This document shows, one piece after another, positions 10,346 to 20,990 of a DNA stretch of 64,000 nt; positions within the stretch are counted from its first letter, which is position 1, and each line of letters begins with the position of its first letter. Made by a program: the position numbers and the translations under genes. The stretch comes from Volutella citrinella. Lineage: Eukaryota; Ascomycota; Sordariomycetes; Hypocreales; Nectriaceae. The stretch spans positions 2,108,001 through 2,172,000 of the forward strand of contig JAWZSP010000003.1 in NCBI GenBank assembly GCA_034401135.1. The letters are read 5' to 3'. The notes under the pieces are model-generated. The model ran no database searches. It was not told the origin of the DNA and worked only from the letters and a program-made list of their open reading frames with translations.

Positions 10346-11599
10346 ATGCCTCCTTCGCTTAAATTGGCTCCCTCATTTCGCACACTCCCACTCCAACAGA
10401 CACCGAATTATTCTCCCGCTATCAAATCGAAGAAGTCAACAGCTTCCCCTTCTTATCTAAGAGACTCCATTTCAACCCGGGAGACATTAAAAGCAGCGAC
10501 AAAGAATATCACAGACTCGCAGCCCCGACTCCCGACCCCAATCAACTCCTCGGTATCTCACCAACTCCGAGTCTCAGTTCCAAAAGACTCCTTGAAATCC
10601 AATCCGACGACGACCGGAAAGGGGAGTTACTCCCCCCACCAAGACATGGGCGTGGCTACTATTCTCGACAAATCCAGCGTTAGATGGGAAGACTTCCACA
10701 CTTCAGCATCAGACAGAGCCTCGGGAGCACACCTTGACGATCCTTACTCACCCCTTGGTGGGAGAAGCGCCCCCAAATGTCAGACCAGACGAGACTCGGA
10801 GCTCGGTAGCAATGAGCTTGCCGTCAAAGGGAAGCAGCCTAGCTGGACCTACGACGATGTCGACGAAAAACAGGCACTTCGCGAGTTCAACCTATCCAAA
10901 CGTTCCCCTGGAACAACAAATCCTTGCCCTGATACATATGCAACATTGCCGCAGCGTCGCGGTGTCTCTCAGCCCTCGTATCTCGAGCTCGGGGAGTTCA
11001 AGGACAAAATGTACGATCTGATTGAGGGCATCATCGAGGAGAAGATGGCCGATGCCACAAGCCCCCTGAGATTCATCCACAAGTCCTTCAGCAAAGAGAC
11101 TGCGGATTTGAGCGACCAGAACGACAACTTGAGCCGTCAGACGGAATTGCAGTACAGAATTCTCGAAAACCAGACGCAGCAGATGCAAGACCAGGCGCGG
11201 CAACACTCGACGGCCATCTCGGCAATGCACTCCGTGTGTGAGGGCCAGGCCAAGAACGCACAAATTCTGGCAGAAAACCTTGAGATGGCGCATTCCATCA
11301 CAGAGAAGCTTTCCAAGGTCACCATCGGCCTTCCCCAGGTTGTCTACGCTGCAGTAGAGCATCAGACGCATGATGCATTCACGACATTGCAAAGCATGGT
11401 GGAAGCCCAGCAACGGGCTCTGGACGATCTCGAACGGGCCCGTCGAGAAGACATGGAGAGTATCCGTAAGAGCAAGAGCGCATGGGGATCAAGGGGAATA
11501 GTGGATATCTTCGTGGCTGTTGTTTTCCTCCTGTTTCTCATCTGGCCTCAGGGGCTTCGGGGTCAGGCGATAAATCTAGAGAGCTTGACATATCCGTGA
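10346..11599 (+). CDS. Coiled-coil protein with C-terminal membrane anchor, unknown function
   Basis: Single-exon frame of 417 residues from ATG 10346. Residues 1-215 are polar and disordered (Ser/Thr/Pro-rich, many Lys and Arg). Residues about 220-375 are heptad-like, rich in Gln, Glu, Leu and Met (for example LQYRILENQTQQMQDQARQH), predicting a long coiled coil. A single hydrophobic segment (IVDIFVAVVFLLFLIW) lies about residues 383-399 and is followed by a 17-residue tail. This is the layout of a tail-anchored protein with a cytosolic coiled coil, as in SNARE-like tethers or nuclear-envelope proteins. I see no SNARE zero-layer pattern and no PPPx end of a KASH peptide. I do not recognise the family. 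Confidence 0.7.
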   Translation: MPPSLKLAPSFRTLPLQQTPNYSPAIKSKKSTASPSYLRDSISTRETLKAATKNITDSQPRLPTPINSSVSHQLRVSVPKDSLKSNPTTTGKGSYSPHQDMGVATILDKSSVRWEDFHTSASDRASGAHLDDPYSPLGGRSAPKCQTRRDSELGSNELAVKGKQPSWTYDDVDEKQALREFNLSKRSPGTTNPCPDTYATLPQRRGVSQPSYLELGEFKDKMYDLIEGIIEEKMADATSPLRFIHKSFSKETADLSDQNDNLSRQTELQYRILENQTQQMQDQARQHSTAISAMHSVCEGQAKNAQILAENLEMAHSITEKLSKVTIGLPQVVYAAVEHQTHDAFTTLQSMVEAQQRALDDLERARREDMESIRKSKSAWGSRGIVDIFVAVVFLLFLIWPQGLRGQAINLESLTYP

Positions 11600-12699
11600 A
11601 TAGACCCAGGTTGTTCTGGCACTTCAATCTTTTTCTCTCGTCCAAAAGCGTCCATGAAATGAGTATTCATCCGCTGGTTCTGGTGGATAATGGGATCTAC
11701 TGCTACCGTAGTCATGCCCCTGGGCCACAGTCGGGAGTGAATCATCCCCTTTTCCGGCTGGCAGGCTGTCCCGTCCGCCGGATGTGTGGCACGTGTTCTC
11801 TCGCTCGTTTTCTCTTTTCTCATTGCTATTGTGACTCTCCACCGGTGCCTTTGTGGCCTTGGCACCCCGTATATTCCTTTCGCGGTGGCTGGAGGTTCCC
11901 TTTGGCGGAGGGTACCGCTACCACTACCGCCGCGTTCGCCAACACTGAGCTACGATTCCTCGCCACAAAATCTCACAACGTTAAAATCAAGGCAGACAGC
12001 CGTCAATAGATGCTCTGAGATTTTTGCCTCGTTTTGAATCTAATATTGAATGTTTTTAGGCTATGGTTGGTGTTCAAGTCAAGCTAGATGCCGCACATCC
12101 CCGTCAGCCCTACGGTGCGTAAACCACCCGCGAGATGTACCAAGCGCCTTACCCACTTACACCGGGTTGCCTCTGCAACGGCCCCAGCCATTCTTGTGTC
12201 CTATTCGCGTAAGGGCTGCAGCCTCGCCAGCTGGCAGCCAGCCTGAACAGTTGCCACTCAATGTTCACACCAATGGGGAAGAAGAATGGGCTGCCAACTC
12301 TGGAGAACCTGCCCCCTCTCGAAGGTAGCCGCGTGCTCCTGTCCCTCTCCTAGCAACGCATTGAAAAGGCATCCCTTCTCTTAATGTTCATTCTAGCTCA
12401 CACTCTTCCTTCTTCACATCGCGACGCCACCATTTTCATCTCACAGTTGAAAACTTCACACTTTTCTCCCGCTGTTCCCTCTGATCACGCTCGGTTCCGA
12501 GTTTGCAACATCCTGGCTCTGAGAAGACTATCTTCTCTCTCTACCAAGCTATCATCCTTCTTTTGTTCTCTCTCTTGCTCGGTACGTCGAAACCAAAACG
12601 CCTGCTCGAGCTTCCCCGTTCTCGACTCCTCGAGTCTCGAGTCTTCGTCCACGGCTAACGGTCCCCTCCCTCATCAGCCTTCGTCTCGGAAGCTTCATC
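11600..12699. other. Intergenic, pyrimidine-rich leader before 12700
   Basis: No supported ORF. From about 12380 to 12699 the plus strand is C/T-rich with repeated TCTC and CTTC, the usual leader of a strongly transcribed fungal gene. Confidence 0.5.
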
Positions 12700-14193
12700 A
12701 TGGGTTCTACTCCTGCCAAGAAGACTCCGGCCAAGGCCAAGGGCTCTACTATCCCCAACCACCTGTCCGACTCCAAAGTCAAGAAGACCAAGAAACTTGA
12801 TACCCTCCCGGTAACTCCCACTAACAAAAATTCTCCTCAAACCCTCAAGAGTGCCATGGGTACGGGATACACCTCTGCACTTCCCACTGCAGAGCAGAGG
12901 AAGAAGAACGGACGCGTCCCAGGCCGTAACTTGATTGTCTGGTCCCGTAAGAAGACTAAACCCTCTGACCCTCTCGCTGCTAACTCACAACAGGCCCCCG
13001 CATGGCTGAGAAACTTCTTCTGCACCTTCAGTTTGAATGCCACATCCGAAAGATTTCACTTCCATGGGACTCTGTTGCTCATCGACTTCACCCAGGCTCC
13101 ACGGGTGGAGCTCTTCAACAGTTCCTCAATCGCACTCGGACTGATCTGATCAATGTGGGCCACCTCGTTCCTCCTTTTGTTCATAAGTACAGCAAGGAGA
13201 ACCCCTATGACCCCTCCATCCGTGGCTACACCCGAGAAGAGGAGCTGGATGAAGATGGCAAAGTTGTTCTCCGACCCGTTGAGTACGACGAAGTCCTCGA
13301 GGACCCCAAGTGGGATCTTCCTGGGTCCTTCAGCGAGAAGGAGAATGGCGAGGAGCAGGGTGCCGATGTCAACACTCCTGGTCGCGATGAAAGCAGTGAC
13401 CATACGCTCCACGCCACCACCCCCATGAAGGCTGCAATGAACAATCAGATCCCCGACACACCCACGCCAGTGCGAGCCAACACTCCCATCTTTGGCGGAC
13501 ATACGGATGCGCCAGGTTCATTGAACAACGCCCGCCTCCCTGGAACAGGAGGCCCGTATTTCAACGTAAGTGCCTTTGATTCTATCTTGCTGTTCCCAAC
13601 GCTGACGAACGCAGCAATCATCGACCGCCTTGCCTCCTCCTCCCCAGCCCGTGTTCACCCAAGATTCGGGCCGGACCCTTCCCAACCCTGTGGCTGGAGT
13701 CACTGGAGCCCCTGGACTCCCTGGGTCCGCTAGCATTGGTCCGGAGATGGAGACTGCGTTGATGCAGGTTATGCACAAATATTTCGGCGGTATGTCACAG
13801 TTGCCACTTCCTACCATGCAGCCTGCTCTGGTCTCGAATCGGGTTCCAACCTCGTCACCTTTCAACGCTGAGGAACAAATCCCCGTCACGGCGGGGCCTA
13901 CGCACTATCAACAGCTAGCGCTAGCTGGGCACAACACTTGGTCTGCTGCCCAAACATCATCGTCTTCGCCTATGGGTAACCCTCTGGCCATGACTCCTAC
14001 CATTGGCGGCATGGGGAATCAAGATCCGAACCTCATTCACCATACGTTGCACTCCAATACGGACATTAAACCCGCCGCAGATTTGGCATTCAGCGGCCAA
14101 ACCGACGTCAGTGCACATCAACAACGATTCTTGGGATCTTTGCCCAATTCATTCGATCCCCAACACCACATGCAATCACCAGGAGAATGTTGA
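12700..14193 (+). CDS. Larger Myb/SANT-like domain protein
   Basis: Exons 12700-12946, 12994-13565 and 13615-14193 (introns of 47 and 49 nt with CTAAC and CTGAC branches) give 465 residues. The first exon is basic (PAKKTPAKAKGS, VKKTKKLD). Across the first junction the protein reads VWSRPRMAEKLLLHLQFECH, then SLPWDSVAHRLHPGSTGGAL and QQFLNRTRTDLINVGH. This is the Myb-like pattern of a widespread fungal family with a PW-x-x-V-A core. The middle is acidic with a VKYxVxRPVEYDE-like stretch; the C-terminal half is Pro/Thr/Gln-rich and likely disordered. It is a more distant relative of the small genes upstream, so the whole stretch from 64 to 14193 looks like one expanded family. Role unknown; DNA binding inferred. 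Confidence 0.72.
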
Positions 14194-15592
14194 GTGCAGC
14201 CCTGCAATGCATGCCGCGGAAGCAATGCCAGAAACGCCAGCGAATCTCTCAAGACTGAGACTCAGACCCATTCGTGCAGGTACTTCAGCGCTACTTCTAA
14301 ATTAGTTGTTCTGGGTACTCGCACATGCGGGTTTGGGGTTGCTGGATCACGCAGTGACACTCATCAGTTCAGTTGACAGGGGACACAGTCGACAGTGTTG
14401 CGACACATGTCGAGTGTCGACCGGACGAAAGCTCACGTTCACCCCTTTTCCGCTTTTGATTTTTGATTTTCCTTGTCCTTCATGCTTCTGTTTCGCCCTC
14501 GACCCTCGAACTGAAGAGGGCCTACAGCACTTCCCACGAGGATGTCGCCGATCAAAGCACTCTTTGTTGCAGATCGAATTGCATGGGCTGTGTTTCTTGT
14601 CGCTTTCTGCTTCATTGGCTATCCCCATGGTCATGATTTGTTTCCTTTTCCTTCTTTCCTTGTACATGTACTTTGAATGCAGGCTTCTTCTAAGCCCTTG
14701 CCTCCCTGCTTCTGAGCTTCGATTTGTTTCTTTCTAAAAGTACTTGGTTATCGCTTGTGCATGGACTGTGTGCACAGCAGAGGGGGCCATGAACACCATG
14801 GACACGACTACACGACGACGCGATGACGCGATGACGCGATGACGCGACGACAAGCCATTACGGCAACGAGAAAATAGAGAAGAGCTTCTGCTTCTTGACT
14901 TATCATTGGGCCCTAGACAGTCAATAGGCATAGATGGTTTCGATAAAGACGAGAGAGACGGTCCTCCACGGTGCCATTCCATGTATCCTAGCCAGTCAAC
15001 GGTTCGGCTTTACTCATCCGGACAGGGCTGGTGGCAGGGTTACGGCTACGGTACGGATTGATGTGGGTCAAGGGGGTTGAAGAGTTGAGTGCACGAGTTA
15101 GACAGAAAATTGAACGCAGCAATGCACCAACTTGAGCCGTTCCCCTCGCGAGATTCTGGGAGTAGATGGCGGTCTGGCCTCGACTCATTTGTCGACAGTT
15201 TAGGTGGTTGATTGGATGCACGGCTTGCAGCTGCAGGGCCCATCAGAGCAAGCTCCAGTATGTCCTCGGCTATGTAATAGGCTACGGACGGTGTTAGAAA
15301 TCAGTGGAAGTGACCGAGAGCTGGCTAGCTCCCGTTCAGGCTTAGCGCCGCTGCTGGGGGGATGTTTTGCCGACGCTCCGGAGGACAATTTTTTTGGGCC
15401 GCGAGCTTCTCCAGTTTTCTTCATCATATCTACTCCCTCTCTCTTCCCCCCGAAATCCGAACCTCGATTCCCCCTTCGGTACATCTCTACCGTTGACATC
15501 CCGCGAGCGTTTCTTCTTTCCTTTCTGTACTACTACGACATATACCCCCTCATCCTCCTCCTCCTCTAATTCGCCCTCACAAATCACACAAC
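14194..15592. other. Intergenic: 3' flank of Myb-like gene and hsp60 promoter
   Basis: A short GATGACGC repeat at 14812-14850 is listed separately. From 15390 to 15590 lies a CT-rich leader of hsp60. I looked for heat-shock elements (alternating GAA/TTC) and saw only scattered TTC units, none convincing. Confidence 0.5.
14812..14850. repeat. Short tandem repeat (GATGACGC unit)
   Basis: Three near-perfect copies of GATGACGC flanked by degenerate CGACGA units. Simple-sequence slippage is the likely origin. Confidence 0.8.
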
Positions 15593-16080
15593 ATGCAACG
15601 CGCATTGAGCTCCCGGGCGCGGGCCTCCGTCGTCTCCTCGGCCGCTACCAAGTTCCGAGCCGGCGCTGGCCTCAGCCAGCAGATGCGCTTCGCTCACAAG
15701 GTATGCATGCAATTGCAGGGACGCCTGTAGCATCGGAAGAACGCCGCTGACAAGCTCGACAGGAGCTCAAGTTTGGTGTTGAGGGCCGTGCTGCTCTCCT
15801 CGCCGGTGTCGACACCCTCGCCAAGGCCGTGGCCACCACCCTCGGTCCCAAGGGCCGAAATGTCCTCATTGAGTCCAGCTTTGGCTCCCCCAAGATCACC
15901 AAGGGTTCGTCTACACCGCCAACACATACCCCCAGTTTTTTTTAGTTTTTTTTGCTTGATTTCGGCCGCTAACAGCTCCCAGATGGTGTCACCGTCGCTC
16001 GCGCCGTGACCCTCAAGGACAAGTTCGAGAACCTCGGTGCCAAGCTCCTCCAGGACGTGGCCTCCAAGACCAACGAGGTT

Positions 16081-16118
<38 letters not shown>

Positions 16119-16335
16119 CGCCATCTTCTCCGAGACCGTCAAGAACGTTGCCGCCGGCTGCAACCCCATGGATCTCCGCCGTGGTATCCAGGCTGCCGTC
16201 GAGGCCGTCGTCGAGTTCCTCCAGAAGAACAAGCGCGACATCACCACCAGCGCCGAGATCGCCCAGGTTGCCACCATCAGTGCCAACGGCGATCACCACG
16301 TTGGCCAGATGATTGCCAACGCCATGGAGAAGGTT

Positions 16336-16367
<32 letters not shown>

Positions 16368-17496
16368 CAAGACCATGCTGGACGAGCTTGAGGTCACCGA
16401 GGGTATGCGATTCGACCGTGGATACGTCTCTCCCTACTTCATCACCGACACCAAATCCGGCAAGGTTGAGTTTGAGAACCCCCTGATCCTCCTCTCCGAG
16501 AAGAAGATCTCTGCTGTCCAGGACATCATCCCCGCTCTCGAGGTCTCCACCCAGCAGCGCCGTCCTCTTGTCATCATCGCCGAGGACATTGAGGGCGAGG
16601 CTCTCGCCGTCTGCATCCTGAACAAGCTCCGTGGCCAGCTTCAGGTTGCCGCCGTCAAGGCCCCTGGCTTCGGTGACAACCGCAAGTCGATCCTTGGCGA
16701 TCTTGCCGTCCTCACCAACGGTACCGTCTTCAGTGATGAGCTTGATGTCAAGCTCGAGAAGGCTACTCCCGACATGCTCGGCTCCACTGGTTCCATCACC
16801 ATCACCAAGGAGGACACCATCTTCCTCAACGGCAACGGCAGCAAGGACATGATCTCTCAGCGCTGCGAGCAGATCCGTGGCGTCATGGCTGACCCCACCA
16901 CCTCCGAGTATGAGAAGGAGAAGCTCCAGGAGCGTCTTGCCAAGCTCTCTGGTGGTGTCGCCGTCATCAAGGTCGGCGGCTCCTCCGAGGTTGAGGTTGG
17001 CGAGAAGAAGGACCGATTCGTCGATGCCCTCAACGCCACCCGCGCCGCCGTCGAGGAGGGTATCCTTCCCGGTGGCGGTACCGCCCTGATCAAGGCTTCC
17101 GCCCAGGCCCTCGCTGATGTCCCCTCTGCCAACTTCGACCAGCAGCTCGGCATCAACATCATCAAGAACGCCATCACCCGCCCTGCCAAGACCATCATTG
17201 AGAACGCCGGACTCGAGGGCTCCGTTGTTGTTGGCAAGCTCACCGACGAGCACGGCAGCGACTTCAACAAGGGCTTCGACAGCTCCAAGGGCGAGTACGT
17301 CGACATGATTGCCGCTGGTATCCTGGACCCTTTCAAGGTTGTCCGCACTGGTCTCATTGACGCCAGTGGTGTTGCCTCGCTCCTGGGCACCACCGAGGTC
17401 GCCATCGTCGATGCCCCCGAGGACAAGCCTGCTGGTCCCCCCATGGGTGGCATGGGCGGTATGGGCGGCATGGGTGGCATGGGTGGCATGATGTAA
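15593..17496 (+). CDS. hsp60: Mitochondrial chaperonin Hsp60
   Basis: Exons 15593-15700, 15763-15904 and 15983-17496 give 587 residues. An Arg/Ser/Ala-rich N-terminus ([20 protein letters not shown]...RFAHK) is a mitochondrial presequence. It is followed by [20 protein letters not shown], the start of mature group I chaperonins. ATP-site motifs are present: [15 protein letters not shown] and [11 protein letters not shown], plus the family signature [12 protein letters not shown] near residues 430-440. The C-terminus is the GGM repeat ([13 protein letters not shown]) that lines the folding cavity. It assembles as heptameric rings with Hsp10 in the matrix and folds imported proteins under ATP hydrolysis. 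Codon use is strongly C-biased, as expected for high expression. Very confident. Confidence 0.98.
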
Positions 17497-18536
17497 GAGA
17501 AGGATATATGAATATTGTATAAAAGTATCAGGACGGGGGAAGGCGCATATGGATTGCGTGTTGTAACGGGACGGATCGAGTGGCCTGGAAATCTCCTCTC
17601 TACGTCTTCGGACCTTGTCTTTCATACCCTGCCTGTCATCATCATCCACTGCAGATTCTTAGGCCGCTTCGAGCCCTGTACAATAGTCTCAATCATCTAT
17701 GTAGCACTAGAGGGAAACCCAAAAAGAGGAAAAAGAAACGTTTCAGATGCTCGCTTCGGTTTCGTCAGCGTATGATTTGTGAGACATGGCGCCTGTGGAA
17801 GGATTGGAAATGGGAATTGACAAGTCTGTGGCCTGGCCTGGCTGCTGCCAATGATGGATCGCACTGGCTCTAGCCGACAGGAACTTGTACCCGTCACATC
17901 ACAGGCAGCAAGGAACCATTCTCGGTGCCTGTCGTATCGCTGGGTCCGTTGCCAGGAATGATGAGCGTAGATCCGAGGCGCCCTTGCTGGAACAGTCTGT
18001 TTCTGCCTGTCAGGCTGGAAAGCTGGAACTCGTCTGCCTACGCGGTACAGACATACATGCTGCAAGCCTTACAAAACACTATGTATCTATCAGATGTTGT
18101 TATTTACATGGAGGCAACATCCAGATTGCGACGAGCCACCCTTGACACGCACGCCTGGCGAGTCACGTGGCGCCATCTCACGGCCAACCCCACCACCCAG
18201 GAGTGGTGTTTTTCTCCCGCAGAGGCCCCCGCCTCCCATTTGACCCATAATAGCACCGCCCGCCCAAATCCGCCCAACTGCAAGAACACCATCCACCCCG
18301 TCGTCCTTGCTCGACACTCGCACCTCCAAACTCCCACGCCTCCTTATAAAATCCGGTATGTTGCACGCCGCCCCTGCTCGCAACCCCCTCTCCGCCCTTC
18401 CACTCGACTTGGCTGTGCATCTCGTACACGCCCTCCGGTCACATCATCCACCGCGCCATCCGAGCCGCAGCTAACAGCTCCCCTATCTAGCCCCTCAGCC
18501 CTAAGATTCCCCGTCTCCTGACGTAGACCGCAATCA
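17497..18536. other. Intergenic: hsp60 3'UTR and cofilin promoter
   Basis: Contains a UGUACAAUA element at 17677-17685 (listed) in the likely hsp60 3'UTR, and a C-rich leader from 18230 with a TATA-like CTTATAAAA at about 18342-18350 before cofilin. No supported ORF. Confidence 0.5.
17677..17685 (+). promoter_or_regulatory. Candidate PUF-binding element (UGUACAAUA) in hsp60 3' flank
   Basis: Matches the 9-nt UGUAHMNUA consensus known for Puf4-type proteins, about 180 nt after the stop. A match this degenerate occurs by chance roughly once per 10 kb. Confidence 0.25.
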
Positions 18537-19428
18537 TGGTAAGCACAACAACAGCTGCACAACCACAACTCGCGACATTCAAAGGCCTCTAACGCTCGCT
18601 ACAGTCTCAATCCGGGTTTGTCTCCCCCAATACTCTACTGCGTTACGCCGCCGCATCAGCCCCTCCCGTGGGCGTTGTCAACAACCCCCACCAAGGACGA
18701 CTCGGCGGGGCACCATCCAGCCGCCTCCCCTGCCACCGGCGGCCCAGCTTGAGACAAAACAGCATGCTAACCCTGCGATGTGTAGAGCTACCGTTTCGCA
18801 GGAATGCATAACCAAGTACAACGAGTTGAAGCTCGAGAAGAAGCTCAAGTTCATCGTCTTCAAGCTGTCAGACAACTACAAGGAGATTGTCATCGAGGAG
18901 GCTTCCGACAGCAACGACTGGGAGGATTTCCGTAGCAAGCTCATCAACGCCACTTCCAAGACCAAATCTGTACGCAATTACCAACCGGGCAAACTACTTT
19001 TGTTTTCTCTCCGCAAGCTGACAACAATCTACAGGGTGCCGTTGGCAAGGGTCCCCGATATGCCGTCTACGACTTTGAGTACTCGCTGGCTTCCGGTGAT
19101 GGCGTTCGGTACGGACAACAGCCCTCGCTCCCTAATATATCTCTCAGGAAACATCATGCTTATTTACTTGGCCAACAGAAACAAGCTCGCTTTCATTGCC
19201 TGGTCCCCCGATGATGCTGGCATTCAGGTACGTCCCCGGCCCGAGCTCCCCTGCATCTGACACTTTTGCGCTGACCGCCTACCACAGCCCAAGATGATCT
19301 ACGCTTCCTCCAAGGAGGCCCTCAAGCGATCTCTCACCGGCATTGCCACCGAGCTCCAGGCCAACGACCCCGATGACATTGAGTACGACACCATCATCAA
19401 GACCGTCAGCAAGGGTCTTGCCGCTTAA
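18537..19428 (+). CDS. cof1: Cofilin (actin-depolymerising factor)
   Basis: Six coding exons (18537-18539, 18605-18615, 18786-18969, 19035-19108, 19179-19227, 19288-19428) give 153 residues starting MSQSGATVSQECI, the length expected of a single ADF-homology domain. Recognisable parts are the N-terminal regulatory Ser region, KLKFIVFKLSDNYKEIVIE, PRYAVYDFEY, FIAWSPDDAGIQPKMIYASSK (the long actin-binding helix with the basic KM-x6-K pattern) and a C-terminal IATELQANDPDDIEYD. It binds and severs ADP-actin filaments and drives their turnover at hyphal tips and in endocytic patches. The first exon codes only ATG and the second only 11 nt; they are required because the N-terminus is otherwise unreachable in frame. 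Ends converge with GET5. Confidence 0.95.
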
Positions 19429-19788
19429 GCAGTTTTTTTACGAACCTTCCACGCAATGCCCTCAGGGGCTCATGGAAACGAACATACCTTGGGTCATTCC
19501 AGGCCCTGAGATGACCATAGCCACGAATGATGAGGGGGGGAAGAGTATGGAAGAAACAGACAAGGGGACGACGGATGCCTCTCTATAGGGGTCAGCACTC
19601 ACAAGAGGCTTTCTTTCTCGGGCGGTTTCGTAAATTCTCAGATTTGCCAGCCCTGACCATGTACCGTACCAACGCAAATACACACACATGCTGGTATGTG
19701 GAATTTGGCAACTCATTTCCATCGTCTATTACATGCACTCGTCGGCCCAACCATGCTTTCGTCTGTCCATCGTTATATGATATGTACG
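19429..19788. other. Convergent 3' region between cofilin and GET5
   Basis: 360 bp shared by the two 3'UTRs. Open frames on both strands here are unrelated to any family I know. Confidence 0.5.
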
Positions 19789-20464
19789 TCATGAGCGTCT
19801 AGCTTGCCAGCTGGACTTGAACAAGCTAGAAAGGTCCTCGGCCTGGTCCTGGTCCTTTAGTCTCTGCATCAGGAAGCCCTTAAGGTCGTCCCAGAATGCG
19901 TCTGTCTCAACTGTTGCCACACCTGCGAGGCCCGTGTCGGCCGCTCCCACTGGCTCCTCAGGGGGGATCGCAGCAGCCCCGCCAAGAACCATGACTGTAA
20001 ACTCTATGGCCAGGTCATTGTCTCCCAACAGGTCCTTCAGCACTTTGCTATCGGCCACGGGCTTCTTGTTGTGTAGAATCTTCATCTTCTCGATGGGGAT
20101 TCGGGTCTCGCTCTTGACCTGGGTCTTGATGTCGAGCAGTGAGGTGTTGAGGAGCTGGGAGGTGAACTTGAGGTCTAGTGGAGGGTTTCGAAGGGACTTG
20201 AGGTGGACGGTAACACTTCGTTCCTGGCCAGGCGCCAGCTTAATTGGCTTACTCATGGGCTTGGGCATTCGAGGAAGGATATACTAAGAGAAGCCAAGGC
20301 GTGTCAGTCCGGGGGGGCTAACCAAAAGTCAATGGCATGCAGGTGAAGCTTACGGGGGGGCGAGCTGGGAAATTCTTGGGGTCCTCCACATGGTCCGGCG
20401 ACAACTTGACCGGCCGCGAGTCGAGGGACCCAAGGAACGTCTTGGCGAAAGCTACCTCCGCCAT
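19789..20464 (-). CDS. GET5: Get5/Mdy2-like ubiquitin-like protein of the GET pathway
   Basis: Exons 20354-20464 and 19789-20283 give 201 residues. The N-terminal segment (MAEVAFAKTFLGSLDSRPVK, then DHVEDPKNFPARPP across the intron to YILPRMPKPM) is the conserved Get4-binding region of fungal Get5. Residues about 55-135 form a ubiquitin-like domain (VTVHLKSLRNPP, LLDIKTQVKSETRIPIEKMK, LHNKKPVADSKVLKDLLG). The C-terminus (DAFWDDLKGFLMQRLKDQDQ) matches the dimerisation helices. With Get4 and Sgt2 it hands newly made tail-anchored proteins to Get3 for insertion into the ER. Two predicted tail-anchored proteins are encoded in this window (10346-11599, 40052-41164), which is a coincidence of content and not proof of a link. 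Confidence 0.85.
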
Positions 20465-20990
20465 TGTGTAAGGTATCAGAGAGCCGGGCGAGCTGGGGGG
20501 AGCTTGAGGCGGGGTTGGCGACGGACGGTTTCCGACCACGGGATCAGATGCGAGGACCGAGCGGTGAAAAGTCCAGAAGAAATATGGATGTTGGGGGCTT
20601 CCCTCTGGTTTGCGTTTTTTGATGGCTGTCGAGAGGTCTGGTATAGGCCTTGCTTCGTGAAACAGTGACAGCCGTCCGCGAAAGAACGAACAGCATCATC
20701 CAAGATGCAGGCAAGTAGCGTAGTGGTGCCCCACAGTCCACACTCACGCGCAGCGATGGCGGGACGATCACGTGTGGGATGGTCTAGTCGCCGATACGAG
20801 GATCTGCCGGCTTATCGGTCCCTGACATTCGCTTTGCAAGAAAAAAAGTTTCGGCGGGGCCCTGCAGTTTTCTGGGCTCTGGACCTGCAGCAGACGGACG
20901 GGCAACTTCCCATCGCTCTCAGGGAATTAATTCTTCGCCCCAACGACAAGAAAACACCATCCAAGTCGGCTCGTTGCATCCAGATTCACA
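20465..20990. promoter_or_regulatory. Divergent promoter between GET5 and NOP2
   Basis: 526 bp between two outward-facing ATGs. No supported ORF; no obvious TATA box. Confidence 0.5.

Noticed and set aside
15390..15590. Heat-shock elements upstream of hsp60
   Set aside because: TTC units occur, but not as alternating GAA/TTC with 2-nt spacing; they reflect the CT-rich leader.
15694..17649. 651-codon open frame on the minus strand
   Set aside because: It lies antisense to hsp60. Strong C-ending codon bias removes stops from the opposite frame; the protein is Gly/Asp/Leu/Val-rich with no domain.
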